64,000 bases of DNA. Source: Roseibium algicola (GTDB taxonomy: Bacteria > Pseudomonadota > Alphaproteobacteria > Rhizobiales > Stappiaceae). The notes under the pieces are model-generated. The model was not told where the DNA came from. It saw nothing but the letters and a program-made list of their open reading frames with translations, and ran no database searches. The stretch covers positions 4,183,001 to 4,247,000 of the forward strand of contig NZ_CP019630.1 of the NCBI RefSeq assembly GCF_001999245.1, given 5' to 3'. Shown here one piece after another: positions 34,145 to 43,316 of this stretch (the stretch's first letter is position 1; every line of letters starts with the position of its first letter). Position numbers and translations under genes: made by a program.

Positions 34145-34618
34145 TTACTGCGCGTTGATGGTCGAAACGGCAAGATTGGTCAGCTTGCTGTTTGCCGCCT
34201 TTTCCTGATCGAGAATGCCGGTCAGCAAGTCGTGGGCCTCATCGTGGCCGAGGACCTTCGCCCATTCGCGCAGCGTCCCGTAGCGGGCGATCTCATAATG
34301 CTCGACCGCCTGGCAGGCAGCCAGCAATGCTGCGTTCTTGGCCGCGCCGCTCGCCTCGCTGATGATGCCGTCGGTTTCCTTGATAAGGCCTTCAATGGCA
34401 TCGCACTTCTCGCCTTCCGGCTTCTTTCCGAGCGACTTGAAGACCTGTTCCAGAACCTTGACCTGAGATTTCGTTTCTTCCAGATGCTCACCGATCGCAT
34501 CCTTCAGTTTCTTGCCGTTTGCAGCTTCCTGCAGTTTCGGCATGGTCTTGGTCATGGTTTTTTCGGCGTAGTAGATGTCCTGAAGCGTATGCTCGAAAGC
34601 ATCGGCAAGCGTTTTCAT
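34145..34618 (-). CDS. DUF892/YciE-YciF ferritin-like protein
   Basis: This 157-residue all-helical protein starts MKTLADAFEHTLQDIYYAEK, the standard opening of the DUF892 (YciE/YciF) family. EHLEETKSQVKVLEQVF and QAVEHYEIARYGTLREW supply the Glu/His pattern of a ferritin-like di-metal four-helix bundle. Relatives are induced by stress, often under general stress sigma factors. A longer frame to 34666 lacks family sequence. The function is inferred to be in stress or metal handling. Confidence 0.88.
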   Translation of the reverse strand: MKTLADAFEHTLQDIYYAEKTMTKTMPKLQEAANGKKLKDAIGEHLEETKSQVKVLEQVFKSLGKKPEGEKCDAIEGLIKETDGIISEASGAAKNAALLAACQAVEHYEIARYGTLREWAKVLGHDEAHDLLTGILDQEKAANSKLTNLAVSTINAQ

Positions 34619-34985
34619 GGGGCGTCCTTTCACAAGATGCGCTTGGCCCGGGGCGGGGCTCGGCAAAGGTCTGTCAAAGCCACCCGGAGACGATCGGCGC
34701 GACGCTCCGTCTCAACGGGGCTTCGCGTGGGGGAACCGATCGCTCGGGCGGAACAGGCCATGAGAAAGGTGACCGGGAGTCCTTCCGGACACTCCGTACA
34801 CAGTCTCAGGCCCGTCAGTTCAGGAAACGCCGTGCCAGTCGGTTTGGTTCCTATTCGGTGCCTGCATTTGCCTGAGACCCGCGTTCCTGGAGGGGCGCTC
34901 CGATAGCCTGCGGCAGCGGGCCGCCCTTTTCTGAAAGCATCTGCGATCCTATGTTGAGGGCAGAAAACACACAGGAGGGCCAGCA
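34619..34985. other. Intergenic region between the DUF892 and TetR-type genes
   Basis: This 367-base divergent gap holds no credible gene. A general-stress promoter for the DUF892 gene would lie at its left end, but I cannot mark one with confidence. Confidence 0.35.
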
Positions 34986-35684
34986 ATGGCGACCGCGAAG
35001 ACCAAGCAGAAGATCCTGAAGACCTTTCTCGATCTGTTGTCGGAACATCCTTATGAAGACGTCTCGCTGCCATTGATCGCCGAGACGTCCAAGGTCAAGC
35101 TTTCCGAGATGCGCAGCGCCTATGCCTCCAAGCTGAAGCTGGTTGCCGCCTTCCTGGAACAGATCGACACCGCTGTTCTGGACGAACGCGACGAGGATAT
35201 GGGCGACCAACCCGCGCGCGATCGCCTGTTCGACATCCTGATGAGCCGCATCGACGCCATGGCCGAACACAAGGAAACCGTGCGTGCGCTCCACAAGGCG
35301 GCGCGAAAGGATGCCGCCCTTGCGCTTGACTTCAACGCCCTTGAAGTGCGCTCGCAGAAATGGATGCTGATCGCTGCCGGGATCGATGTTTCCGGGGTCA
35401 AGGCAACCGTCGTTGCCCAGGGTCTCTCCGTTGCCTTTGCCCGTGTCATCGGCGTTTGGCTGGACGAGGAAGACGAAGGCATGCCGCGCACGATGGCGCG
35501 CCTCGACAAGGAACTGGACAAGGGCACGTCCTTCATGAAGCGGCTGAACAAGCTGGACGGCGTCGCGAAGGGCATCCGCTCGTTCTTCCGCAAGGCATCG
35601 GAACGCTCTGGCCGCCGCGGTGACAGCGCGGAAAGTGGCCGGGAAGACACAGACCTCGGCGGAGAGGCCCCGGCAGGCGCCTGA
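34986..35684 (+). CDS. TetR/AcrR-family transcriptional regulator
   Basis: This 232-residue protein has a TetR-type N-terminal helix-turn-helix region (ILKTFLDLLSEHPYEDVSLPLIAETS, about 9-45), although the recognition segment VKLSEMRSAYASKLKLVAAF is atypical. The middle is helical and the last 40 residues are basic, then Gly/Glu-rich and probably disordered. AGGAGGG lies just upstream of the ATG. The weak HTH resembles regulator-like proteins related to COQ9, which bind lipids rather than DNA, so DNA binding is not certain. Confidence 0.65.
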   Translation: MATAKTKQKILKTFLDLLSEHPYEDVSLPLIAETSKVKLSEMRSAYASKLKLVAAFLEQIDTAVLDERDEDMGDQPARDRLFDILMSRIDAMAEHKETVRALHKAARKDAALALDFNALEVRSQKWMLIAAGIDVSGVKATVVAQGLSVAFARVIGVWLDEEDEGMPRTMARLDKELDKGTSFMKRLNKLDGVAKGIRSFFRKASERSGRRGDSAESGREDTDLGGEAPAGA

Positions 35685-35754
35685 GCGCTGCCCGGGCCTT
35701 GCGAACAGTCATCTGACCGTCCATGGTCGCTCGCGGAACAAAAGGAATGTTTTC

Positions 35755-36096
35755 GTGAGCGATCAGATCAGTTTTGACGATTTCCTGAAAGTGGATGTGC
35801 GTGTCGGCCGGGTTATCAAGGCCGAGGAATTTCCCGAAGCACGCAAGCCCGCCTACAAGATGCAGATCGATTTCGGTCCGGAAATCGGCATCAAGAAAAC
35901 CTCTGCACAGATCACCAAACACTACACACCGGAAACCCTGGTCGGAAAGCTGGTTATGGCGGTGGTCAACTTCCCGCCGCGCCAGATTGGCCCCGTCATG
36001 TCCGAAGTGCTGACGCTCGGCGTTCCGGATGCTGATGGCGAAGTGGTGCTGTTGTCGCCGACCAAGGACGTTCCGATCGGCGGTCGGCTTTACTGA
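35755..36096 (+). CDS. csaA: tRNA-binding protein CsaA
   Basis: With the GTG at 35755 the product has 113 residues, the normal length for CsaA. It has AAAGGA upstream. The OB-fold begins DFLKVDVRVGRVIKAEEFP and includes KKTSAQITKHYTPE, NFPPRQIGPVMSEVLTLG and the C-terminal PTKDVPIGGRLY signature. It is the same fold as the tRNA-binding domain of MetRS and arginyl-tRNA factors. CsaA is described as a chaperone-like protein of the export pathway in Bacillus and as a tRNA-binding homodimer. Confidence 0.92.
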   Translation: MSDQISFDDFLKVDVRVGRVIKAEEFPEARKPAYKMQIDFGPEIGIKKTSAQITKHYTPETLVGKLVMAVVNFPPRQIGPVMSEVLTLGVPDADGEVVLLSPTKDVPIGGRLY

Positions 36097-36135
36097 TCCT
36101 GCGCACCTGGCCCCGTCTCCAGGGGCAAGCTCGTT

Positions 36136-37470
36136 TCAGGGTTGCAGATTTCGCGCAAGCCGGTTCTGGCGTTCGATCACCCTCGGCAGGTCAATCGTTG
36201 TGATCTGGCCGTCGTTGACGACCTGACGACCTTCCACGAACAGGTGTTTGACGCGTGTCGGACCGGCGAGCAGCAGCGCCGCCGGATCCCAGCTGCCCGC
36301 GCTTTCTAGGCCGGAAACATCCCACAGTGCGATATCGGCACGTTTGCCGAGGGCGAGCCGGCCGCAATCCGGCCGGTTCAGCACATCGGCGCCGCCACGG
36401 GTAGCGATTTCCAGGGCTTCGCGGGCAGACATGGCATCCGCACCGTTGGCCACCCGTTGCAGCAGCATCGACTGGCGCGCTTCCAGGACCAGGTTGCCGG
36501 CATCGTTGCTGGCCGAACCGTCAACACCAAGGCCAACCTTCACCCGGGCGTCGCGCATTGCGCGTACAGGGGCAATGCCGCTGCCAAGCCGGCAGTTGGA
36601 GCAGGGGCAATGGGCAACGCCGGTGCCGCTGCCGGCGAACAGCCGGATTTCCCGATCATCCAGCTTGACGCAATGCGCGTGCCAGACATCCGGCCCGGTC
36701 CAGCCGAGATCCTCGGCGTATTGACCCGGTCGGCAGCCGAATTTTTCCTGCGAGTAGGAAATGTCCTCATCGTTTTCCGCAAGATGGGTATGAAGCATAA
36801 CCTTCTTGTCGCGGGCTAACAGAGCCGCATCGCGCATCAGGTCCCGGCTGACCGAGAAGGGCGAGCAAGGGGCAAGGCCGACACGAACCATCGCGCCTTC
36901 TGACGGGTCGTGAAAGGCATCCACGACGCGAATGGAATCTTCCAGAATGCTGGCTTCGCGTTCAACAAGACTGTCGGGCGGAAGGCCGCCGTCGCTTTCG
37001 CCGATACTCATGGCGCCGCGGGTCGGGTGAAAGCGAAGGCCGATCTCTCTTGCGGCGGCGATGGTGTCATCAAGCCGCGATCCGTTGGGATAGAGGTAGA
37101 GATGATCGGAGCTGAGCGTGCATCCGGAAAGTGCCAGTTCGGCAAGTCCGGTCTGCGCGGAAACGAACATTTCCTCCGGGCCGAAGCGGGACCAGATCGG
37201 GTACAGGGTCTGCAGCCAGCCGAAAAGCAGGGCGTCCTGGCCACCGGGGACGGCTCTGGTCAAACTCTGGTAAAGATGATGGTGCGTGTTCACAAGGCCG
37301 GGTGTCACGACGCAGCCACGAGCGGACAGCGTTTCGCCGGAGGTCTCCAGATCTTTGCCGATTTCCGCAATCACGCCATCACGCAGACGAATGTCGACGG
37401 CCGACAGTTCCCGGCGGTCGTCATCCATCGTGAGGACGGCGTCGGCATTTTTCAGGAGAATTTCAGGCAT
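36136..37470 (-). CDS. Amidohydrolase, 8-oxoguanine-deaminase type
   Basis: This 444-residue protein belongs to the ATZ/TRZ amidohydrolases. NTHHHLYQSLTRA supplies the first metal histidines, HTHLAEN the third His and catalytic Glu, HAHCVKLDD the general-base region, and GLGVDGSASND the last metal Asp. CPCSNCRLGSGIAPV matches the substrate loop of 8-oxoguanine deaminases, which convert 8-oxoguanine to urate. The ATG at 37470 has GAGGA upstream. It stands alone. Guanine or N-acyl-type substrates are possible alternatives. Together with the BMP operon it points to purine salvage or repair-product disposal. Confidence 0.82.
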   Translation of the reverse strand: MPEILLKNADAVLTMDDDRRELSAVDIRLRDGVIAEIGKDLETSGETLSARGCVVTPGLVNTHHHLYQSLTRAVPGGQDALLFGWLQTLYPIWSRFGPEEMFVSAQTGLAELALSGCTLSSDHLYLYPNGSRLDDTIAAAREIGLRFHPTRGAMSIGESDGGLPPDSLVEREASILEDSIRVVDAFHDPSEGAMVRVGLAPCSPFSVSRDLMRDAALLARDKKVMLHTHLAENDEDISYSQEKFGCRPGQYAEDLGWTGPDVWHAHCVKLDDREIRLFAGSGTGVAHCPCSNCRLGSGIAPVRAMRDARVKVGLGVDGSASNDAGNLVLEARQSMLLQRVANGADAMSAREALEIATRGGADVLNRPDCGRLALGKRADIALWDVSGLESAGSWDPAALLLAGPTRVKHLFVEGRQVVNDGQITTIDLPRVIERQNRLARNLQP

Positions 37471-37703
37471 GGTGCATTCCTCAAGTCCCCGTCTCATCGG
37501 AATGCGCTCGGCTGGTGGAAAACGGGGGCAAGAACCAGCAAGCCATTTGGTAGAAAATTGATGTTTGCCCAGTCAACCGGAAATTGGGTGGCGATTGTGT
37601 TCAATCACCTTGAAAGACTTTCAAATGAAACAAATTGGTGGCTGAAAAGGCAAGTCTCTCGGCCAGATTGGCGGCGAATTCCTACCTGGAGAGTAAAGTT
37701 TTC

Positions 37704-39098
37704 CTATGCCGGGATACGCAGCCGTGCCCGCAAGCCGCCCATTGGGCTGTCTTCGAGATAGAGGTCGCCACCATGGGCACGGGCAATGTCACGGGCGATG
37801 GCAAGGCCGAGACCGCTGCCGGTTTCATCCATGTTGCGAGCAAGATCCAGCCGGTGGAAGGCCCTGAAGGCGATCTCGCGCTGGTCTTCGGGAATGCCCG
37901 GGCCGTCGTCGTCGACGGTGATGGTGATCCAGCCTCTGTCGACCCGGCCGAGTACCTCGACCCGGTTTCCGTATTTGCAGCCGTTGGTGACCAGGTTGGA
38001 GAGGCAGCGTTTCATCGACAGGCGCCGGATCTCGACTTCCGGGGAGCCTTCGAACCGGGTCCTTACATCGTGGCCCGAGATCTCCGCTTCTTCTTCCAGT
38101 TCCTCCAGCAGAAGCGAAAGGTCGGTCTTCTGGATGTCCTCATCGCCATCGCCGCTGGCAAAGGCCAGATAATCCTCGAGCATGTGGCTCATTTCGTCGA
38201 CATCCTTGCGCATCGCCTCGCTTTCCTGCGAGCCGCCGAGGAACGCGAGTTGCAGCCTGAGACGCGTCAGAATGGTCCTGAGATCGTGGCTGACACCTGC
38301 AAGCATGGTGGTGCGCTGCTCGATCTGCCGCTCGATGCGCCGTCGCATGTCAATGAAGGCAAGGCTAGCCTGGCGAACTTCGCGTGCGCCGCTGGCCCGA
38401 AAATTCTCTACCGGACGGCCTCTGCCGAAGGCTTCCGCCGCATTGGCCAGGCGCACGATCGGGCGGATCTGATTGCGCAGGAACAACAGGGCGATGATCA
38501 CCAGAACCAGCGACGTGGAGAACATCCAGACCAGGAAGATGTGCGAATTGGAGGCGTAGGTCTGGCTGCGCCTTGTGAAGACGCGCAGGATGGAATCCTT
38601 CAACTGGATGCGAATTTCGACGAAGCGGGACCTGCCGACCGTGTCGATCCAGAACGGCTTGCCGATGCGCTGTCCGATCGCCTGGCTCAGTTCCTGGTCG
38701 ATGACGTCGAAAAACGGCTTGGGCGTGGGAGGCGGCAAGGGCTCAAGTGGTGTCACGGTCATGGACATGCCGAGTGCCCGCGAGGCGAGCTCCTCGATGT
38801 TGGCGTAGTCCGGGTCCTGCGGATAGTTCTCCAGAACATAGACCACGGCCGCAATCTCGCGCACCACGGCTTCCGACATCCTGCGCGAGACCAACTGGTA
38901 GTGCCGCTCCATGAACACGAAGACGAGCACCGACTGCAGGATCACGATGGGGGCGACAATAATCAGGAAGGTCCGGGTGAACAGGCCCTTCGGCATGACC
39001 CGGTACATGAGCCTGGCGACCTGACGATAGACCGCCATCAGCGGTTTCAGGGGAACCGTCAGGGGCACGCGCCGGAAGAAGCTGTCGAGTCTCGCCAT
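37704..39098 (-). CDS. EnvZ-type sensor histidine kinase
   Basis: This 464-residue membrane sensor has two transmembrane segments (about 43-62 and 187-206) flanking a periplasmic domain of about 125 residues, a HAMP region (208-262), the H-box AGVSHDLRTILTRLRLQL with His271, N-box NLVTNGCKYG, and G boxes DDGPGI and GSGLGLAIA. The Ile after HDLRT replaces the Pro of classical EnvZ; this is a common alphaproteobacterial variant. The ATG at 39098 lies 11 bases after the response regulator; a GTG at 39119 would overlap it. It autophosphorylates and passes phosphate to the neighbouring OmpR-type regulator. The signal is unknown. Confidence 0.92.
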   Translation of the reverse strand: MARLDSFFRRVPLTVPLKPLMAVYRQVARLMYRVMPKGLFTRTFLIIVAPIVILQSVLVFVFMERHYQLVSRRMSEAVVREIAAVVYVLENYPQDPDYANIEELASRALGMSMTVTPLEPLPPPTPKPFFDVIDQELSQAIGQRIGKPFWIDTVGRSRFVEIRIQLKDSILRVFTRRSQTYASNSHIFLVWMFSTSLVLVIIALLFLRNQIRPIVRLANAAEAFGRGRPVENFRASGAREVRQASLAFIDMRRRIERQIEQRTTMLAGVSHDLRTILTRLRLQLAFLGGSQESEAMRKDVDEMSHMLEDYLAFASGDGDEDIQKTDLSLLLEELEEEAEISGHDVRTRFEGSPEVEIRRLSMKRCLSNLVTNGCKYGNRVEVLGRVDRGWITITVDDDGPGIPEDQREIAFRAFHRLDLARNMDETGSGLGLAIARDIARAHGGDLYLEDSPMGGLRARLRIPA

Positions 39099-39109
39099 TT
39101 GTTTCCGGC

Positions 39110-39808
39110 TCAGTCGCACGCGAGCCTGTATCCGATGCCGCGCACCGTCTGCAGGTAGATCGGGTTCCCCGGATCCGTTTCGATCTTGCGGCGCAGCCGG
39201 TTGATCTGGACGTCGACCGTCCGTTCGCCCAGGCCGCTATCATCACCGACGATCTTGTGGCGAGGAACGGTCGCGCCCGGTTGCTCGGCGAAAATCGACA
39301 GGATCTGCTTTTCCCTGTCGGTCAGGCGCACCATGGCCTCGCCGTTCTTGAGTTCACCCCGGGCAGAATTGAACGAAAACGGGCCGAAGCGGATTTCTTC
39401 GCTGACAATGACCGGCTGCTGGTTGCCACGGCGCAGGATCGCGGCAATGCGCAGCATCAGTTCCCGCGGTTCGAACGGCTTGGAAAGGTAATCATCAACG
39501 CCGGCTTCCAGTCCGGCGATCCGGTCCGGGGCCTCGGAGCGCGCGGTGAGCATCAGGATCGGGACGGAAGAGTCCTCACGCAGGGAAACGGCAAGTTCCA
39601 GACCGGTCTCGCCCGGCATCATGACATCGAGGATGATCAGGTCGAACTCCAGCCCGGACAGACACGTGCGGGCTTCGGCCGCATGGGCGGCGGCGGTCAC
39701 ACGATAGCCGTTCTCCTTGAGCAACCTGGACAGAAGGTCCCTGATGCGCTTGTCGTCGTCGACCAGGAGAATGTGGTTGGCGTTGTCGTCAGGCACCTGG
39801 GCATTCAT
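39110..39808 (-). CDS. OmpR-type response regulator
   Basis: This 232-residue protein has a receiver domain (about 12-128) with acidic pocket DDD at 17-19, phosphoacceptor Asp61 in LIILDVMMP and the conserved Lys in YLSKPFEP. A winged-helix DNA-binding domain follows (about 135-232; LTDREKQILSIFAEQPGATV, ERTVDVQINRLRRKIE and GIGYRL). It is directly upstream of the sensor kinase and 34 bases after a MarR-type gene. The three probably form one transcript. Confidence 0.94.
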   Translation of the reverse strand: MNAQVPDDNANHILLVDDDKRIRDLLSRLLKENGYRVTAAAHAAEARTCLSGLEFDLIILDVMMPGETGLELAVSLREDSSVPILMLTARSEAPDRIAGLEAGVDDYLSKPFEPRELMLRIAAILRRGNQQPVIVSEEIRFGPFSFNSARGELKNGEAMVRLTDREKQILSIFAEQPGATVPRHKIVGDDSGLGERTVDVQINRLRRKIETDPGNPIYLQTVRGIGYRLACD

Positions 39809-39842
39809 GTCGGCTTTGTCGTCCTTTTGTGACCTCTGCCGG

Positions 39843-40409
39843 TCAATCCTTCAGATCGTAGAGACTGCGTATCAGCTGCAGGATCTGGGGCCGCGCTTCG
39901 GGGTCGATCATTCGGAGCAGAAACCTGCGGATAATTTCGTCGCTGCCATCTGGCAATCCAATTAGGGCGCGTTCAAGGCGCTTTTGCTGCAGGCTGGTGA
40001 GGTCCACAGCAAGGGCGTGTCCGCGTTCGGTGGTATAGAGCAGTCTCTGCCGCCTGTCATGATGGCCTTCGCGCTGCTCGATGATGCCGGCGTCCACCAG
40101 TTGCTTGAGCACCCGGCCAAGGCTCTGCTTCGTGATCCGGAGAATGCCGAGCAGGTCAGTGACCATGATCCCGGGATTGCGGTCCACAAAATGCAGAACA
40201 CGGTGGTGTGCGCGGCCGAACTCATACTTGGCCAGTACGTCGTCCGGATCACCGGTGAAGTCGCGATATGCGAAAAAAAGAAGCTCGATAAGGTCGTAGG
40301 ACAGCGCGTCGGCGCCATCCGTATCGTCCCCTTCGGGCTGCCTGGGCCGAACCTCGTCCGTATCCCGTCTGAGGGGCGGTTGGTCCGGTTTGAAATTTAC
40401 GTCAGTCAT
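39843..40409 (-). CDS. MarR-family transcriptional regulator
   Basis: This 188-residue protein has a polar, probably disordered N-terminus (1-35) and a MarR winged-helix domain (HHRVLHFVDRNPGIMVTDLL, RITKQSLGRVLKQLVDAGII, then the wing EGHHDRRQRLLYTTERG). In alphaproteobacteria a MarR gene commonly precedes the FeuP/OmpR-like regulator pair, and here it is 34 bases upstream of the response regulator. It is divergent from ilvE, so it may control that gene as well. Confidence 0.88.
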   Translation of the reverse strand: MTDVNFKPDQPPLRRDTDEVRPRQPEGDDTDGADALSYDLIELLFFAYRDFTGDPDDVLAKYEFGRAHHRVLHFVDRNPGIMVTDLLGILRITKQSLGRVLKQLVDAGIIEQREGHHDRRQRLLYTTERGHALAVDLTSLQQKRLERALIGLPDGSDEIIRRFLLRMIDPEARPQILQLIRSLYDLKD

Positions 40410-40655
40410 ATTGACTTAATTCTGGTCGATTGTTACTTCTATTCGGTCGCGAACGAAATGATCGGTCTTTTTGATGCATTTTCACGCATCAGATGATAAA
40501 CGAATCCTATCATCGTCGCCGCGGCCATCAGGATACCGATAGTTGGCGTGCTGTGCAAAAAATACAGCGGTAAAAAAGGCGCAAGTCTTTGGCGTCATTT
40601 GCCTCTGTTAAAGAGAAAACAAAACAACGCTCATAGAGCGAGCGGGAGATGAAAA

Positions 40656-41558
40656 ATGGCTGGAACGCCTTTTGATCAGCTCAGTGGTGATATCTGGTAC
40701 GACGGCACATTCGTGCCTTGGTCGGAAGCCAAACTGCATGTTCTCAGCCACGGGCTTCACTACGGCAGCAGCGTGTTCGAAGGCGAGCGTGCTTATGGCG
40801 GCCGGATCTTCAAGTCCGAAGAGCATACGGAGCGCCTGCTTGCATCGGCGCGCATGCTCGGTTTCGAGATCCCGTACACTGCTGAACAAATCAACGCTGC
40901 CAAGGAAGAAACCCTGGCGCGCATGAACCTGACCGATGCCTATATTCGCCCCGTCGCCTGGCGCGGCAGCGAGATGATGGGTATTTCGGCTCAGCACAAC
41001 ACCATTCACCTGGCGATCGCCACCTGGGAATGGCCGAGCTATTTCAAGCCGGAAGAGCGCCTGAAGGGCATTCGCCTCGATATGGCCGAATATCGCCGTC
41101 CGGCGCCTGCAACGGCTCCGTTCAAGGCGAAGGCCGCCGGTCTCTACATGATCTGCACCATCTCCAAGCATGCCGCGGAAGCCAAGGGCTACACCGATGC
41201 GCTGATGCTGGACTGGCGCGGCCAGGTGGCCGAGGCAACCGGCGCCAACGTGTTCTTCGTCAAGGACGGCAAGATCCATACGCCGACGCCTGACTGCTTC
41301 CTGAACGGCATTACCCGCCAGACGGTGATCGGTCTGGCACGCGACCGCGGTATCGAGGTTGTCGAGCGCGTGATCATGCCGGAAGAACTGCCGGAATTCG
41401 AACAGTGCTTCGTTACCGGAACGGCCGCTGAAGTGACGCCGGTTTCCGAGATTGCCGGAAATACCTATCAGGTCGGCGACATCATCAAGACCCTGATGCA
41501 GGACTATGATGCCGCTGTGCGTCCGCAAACCCCGGCCCTGCAGGCCGCAGCAGGCTGA
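40656..41558 (+). CDS. ilvE: Branched-chain amino acid aminotransferase
   Basis: This 300-residue class IV PLP aminotransferase transfers the amino group between glutamate and the keto acids of Leu, Ile and Val. LSHGLHYGSSVFEGERAY and RIFKSEEHTERLLASARML form the N-terminal part. Lys159 (in FKAKAAGLY) aligns with the PLP-Schiff-base Lys, Glu193 (GQVAEATGANVF) is the pyridine-nitrogen partner, and CFVTGTAAEVTPV closes the active site. GGGAG precedes the ATG. It is divergent from a MarR gene and convergent with a TetR gene across a shared terminator. Confidence 0.94.
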   Translation: MAGTPFDQLSGDIWYDGTFVPWSEAKLHVLSHGLHYGSSVFEGERAYGGRIFKSEEHTERLLASARMLGFEIPYTAEQINAAKEETLARMNLTDAYIRPVAWRGSEMMGISAQHNTIHLAIATWEWPSYFKPEERLKGIRLDMAEYRRPAPATAPFKAKAAGLYMICTISKHAAEAKGYTDALMLDWRGQVAEATGANVFFVKDGKIHTPTPDCFLNGITRQTVIGLARDRGIEVVERVIMPEELPEFEQCFVTGTAAEVTPVSEIAGNTYQVGDIIKTLMQDYDAAVRPQTPALQAAAG

Positions 41559-41584
41559 CAGAACAGCCGCACGGCAATAATCGG

Positions 41585-41612
41585 AAAGGCGGGCATTGGC
41601 CCGCCTTTTATT
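41585..41612. terminator. Intrinsic terminator shared by ilvE and the TetR gene
   Basis: The 10-bp stem AAAGGCGGGC with GCCCGCCTTT has an ATTG loop and a TTATTTTG tail on the plus strand. The stop codon of the convergent TetR gene (41608-41610) falls inside it. Confidence 0.85.
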
Positions 41613-42147
41613 TTGCGGTGATGTCGGAATGCGCCGTCATAAGAAGTTTGCCGAATAACTTGGCGCGTTCCACCGACCGGTCGCCATGAAGCGGCCAGGT
41701 CTGTGTCAAACCTTCCAGAAGAAGCGAGAGTTCGATCTCACAGCCCGCAAGTCCCGTTGCGCTGGCGGCGAGGCCGGCCACCTGTGTCTTGTGTTCTTTC
41801 AGGAGATCAAACAGCTTCTCGTCATGGGGAGCAGATGCCACAGCGGCATGGAACAGGCAGCCCCTTGTAGTTTCGGTTTCCATCCAGTTGGCGATCCGAT
41901 CGAGGATTTCTCCAAGAGCTTGTTCCGGATCGGCCGGCAAGTCGCCAAACACAAGTTTCAGGTAGCGCCGGTGCCGATGCTCCAGGGCCGCGTAGACCAT
42001 GTCTTCCCGCGACGGCACGTATTTGTACAGCGTGCGAAGGCTTACGCCCGCCGCATCTCTCAAATCTCCCACGCTTGGCGAGGCAAAGCCGTTTTCGGCA
42101 AATGCCCGCTCAAGTCCCGAAGCGATCCTGGTCATGGTGTCGGTCAT
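41608..42147 (-). CDS. TetR-family repressor of the adjacent MDR oxidoreductase
   Basis: This 179-residue protein has a TetR helix-turn-helix (AFAENGFASPSVGDLRDAAG, then VSLRTLYKYVPSREDMVYAAL, about 15-60) and a helical ligand-binding domain. It lies divergently from an MDR-family oxidoreductase. The 45 bases between contain two copies of an 18-bp near-palindrome in inverted arrangement (42158-42202), the expected operator of this protein. It probably represses itself and the oxidoreductase until an aldehyde, quinone or enone ligand binds. That is the usual logic for such pairs, not something shown here. Confidence 0.88.
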   Translation of the reverse strand: MTDTMTRIASGLERAFAENGFASPSVGDLRDAAGVSLRTLYKYVPSREDMVYAALEHRHRRYLKLVFGDLPADPEQALGEILDRIANWMETETTRGCLFHAAVASAPHDEKLFDLLKEHKTQVAGLAASATGLAGCEIELSLLLEGLTQTWPLHGDRSVERAKLFGKLLMTAHSDITAK

Positions 42148-42157
42148 GCTTGACTAT

Positions 42158-42202
42158 GTAGAATGATCGTTCTACACGTGGCAAGTAGAACGATCATTCT
42201 AC
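42158..42202. promoter_or_regulatory. Double palindromic TetR operator
   Basis: GTAGAATGATCGTTCTAC at 42158-42175 is itself nearly palindromic, and its exact reverse complement recurs at 42185-42202 after nine bases. It sits 11 bases from the TetR start and 13 bases from the oxidoreductase start, overlapping both likely promoters. Confidence 0.88.
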
Positions 42203-42215
42203 CAAAGGAAAGCGT

Positions 42216-43292
42216 ATGGCGATCCCCGAAAAGATGAGCGGTGTCGTGCTGACGGGGCACGGCGGACTTGAGAAGTTGGTCTGGCGGACGGACCTGCCAG
42301 TTCCCGTGGCCGGGAAGAACGAGGTTCTGATCCGTGTCGGAGCGTCTTCGGTCAATAATACCGACGTGAACACCCGAACAGGGTGGTACTCCAAGGCCGT
42401 GCGTGGCGACACCGCCTCCGGCGCGGCTGACGGATATTTGGCCGACACCGGAGCGGATGGCAGTTGGTCCGGCAAGCCTTTGACCTTCCCGCATATTCAG
42501 GGCGCCGATTGTTGTGGTGAAATCGTTGCGGTTGGCGACGGCGTCCCGGCGAGCCGGATCGGCGAACGGGTTCTGGTGCGGGCGCTCCAAACTGTCGAAG
42601 CAGATGGCCAGGAACCTGCAATCTGGACCTTCGGGTCAGAGACAAACGGTGGATTTGCACAATACGCAACGGCAAGATCTCACGATGCGCTTGCGATAAA
42701 CTCCCATCTGAGTGACGTCGAACTGGCTTCGTTTCCCTGCGCCTTTTCCACGGCTGAAGGAATGATGCAACGTGCTGGTGTCAAGGCTGAGCGTGTGCTG
42801 ATCACAGGAGCGTCCGGCGGGGTCGGCTCTGCGGCGATCCAGCTTGCCAAGCGCCGGGGAGCGCATGTCACGGCGGTTACCAGCGGGGAAAAAGCAGCCG
42901 ACTTGCGGCTTCTTGGAGCCGACGAAACACTGGATCGGGACGCGGTTCCGCCCGAACAGTCCTTTGACGTTGTGCTGGATCTCGTTGGCGGCCCTTCCTG
43001 GGGCAAGCTGATCGATGCGCTTTGCAACAGAGGGCGCTACGTCACATCGGGTGCGATAGCCGGGCCGATTGTCGAACTGGATCTTCGGACGCTCTACCTG
43101 CGTGATCTGACGCTTCTTGGAAGCACCTATCAGCCGGACAACGTGTTTCAGGATCTGGTGAGCTACATCGAAGCGGACGAGATCCGGCCGGTGGTTGCTG
43201 AAACCTATCCCTTGCGTAAGCTGCGTGTCGCGCAGGAAAAGTTCCTGGAAAAAGCCTTCATCGGAAAAATCGCGATTGATGTCGGCGCGTGA
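42216..43292 (+). CDS. MDR-superfamily alcohol dehydrogenase/quinone reductase
   Basis: This 358-residue protein has the MDR two-domain structure. The N-terminal GroES-like domain includes GASSVNNTDVNTRTGWYS and GADCCGEIVAVGDGV. The Rossmann domain has VLITGASGGVGSAAIQLAKR. The structural-zinc cysteine lobe is absent and catalytic Zn ligands are not obvious, so it is closer to quinone reductase or zinc-independent enoyl reductases. It uses NAD(P)H on an unknown carbonyl, quinone or enone. Its promoter overlaps the TetR operator, so ligand-induced expression is likely. Confidence 0.87.
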   Translation: MAIPEKMSGVVLTGHGGLEKLVWRTDLPVPVAGKNEVLIRVGASSVNNTDVNTRTGWYSKAVRGDTASGAADGYLADTGADGSWSGKPLTFPHIQGADCCGEIVAVGDGVPASRIGERVLVRALQTVEADGQEPAIWTFGSETNGGFAQYATARSHDALAINSHLSDVELASFPCAFSTAEGMMQRAGVKAERVLITGASGGVGSAAIQLAKRRGAHVTAVTSGEKAADLRLLGADETLDRDAVPPEQSFDVVLDLVGGPSWGKLIDALCNRGRYVTSGAIAGPIVELDLRTLYLRDLTLLGSTYQPDNVFQDLVSYIEADEIRPVVAETYPLRKLRVAQEKFLEKAFIGKIAIDVGA

Positions 43293-43316
43293 GGCGCCGA
43301 CATCAACATCTCATTC

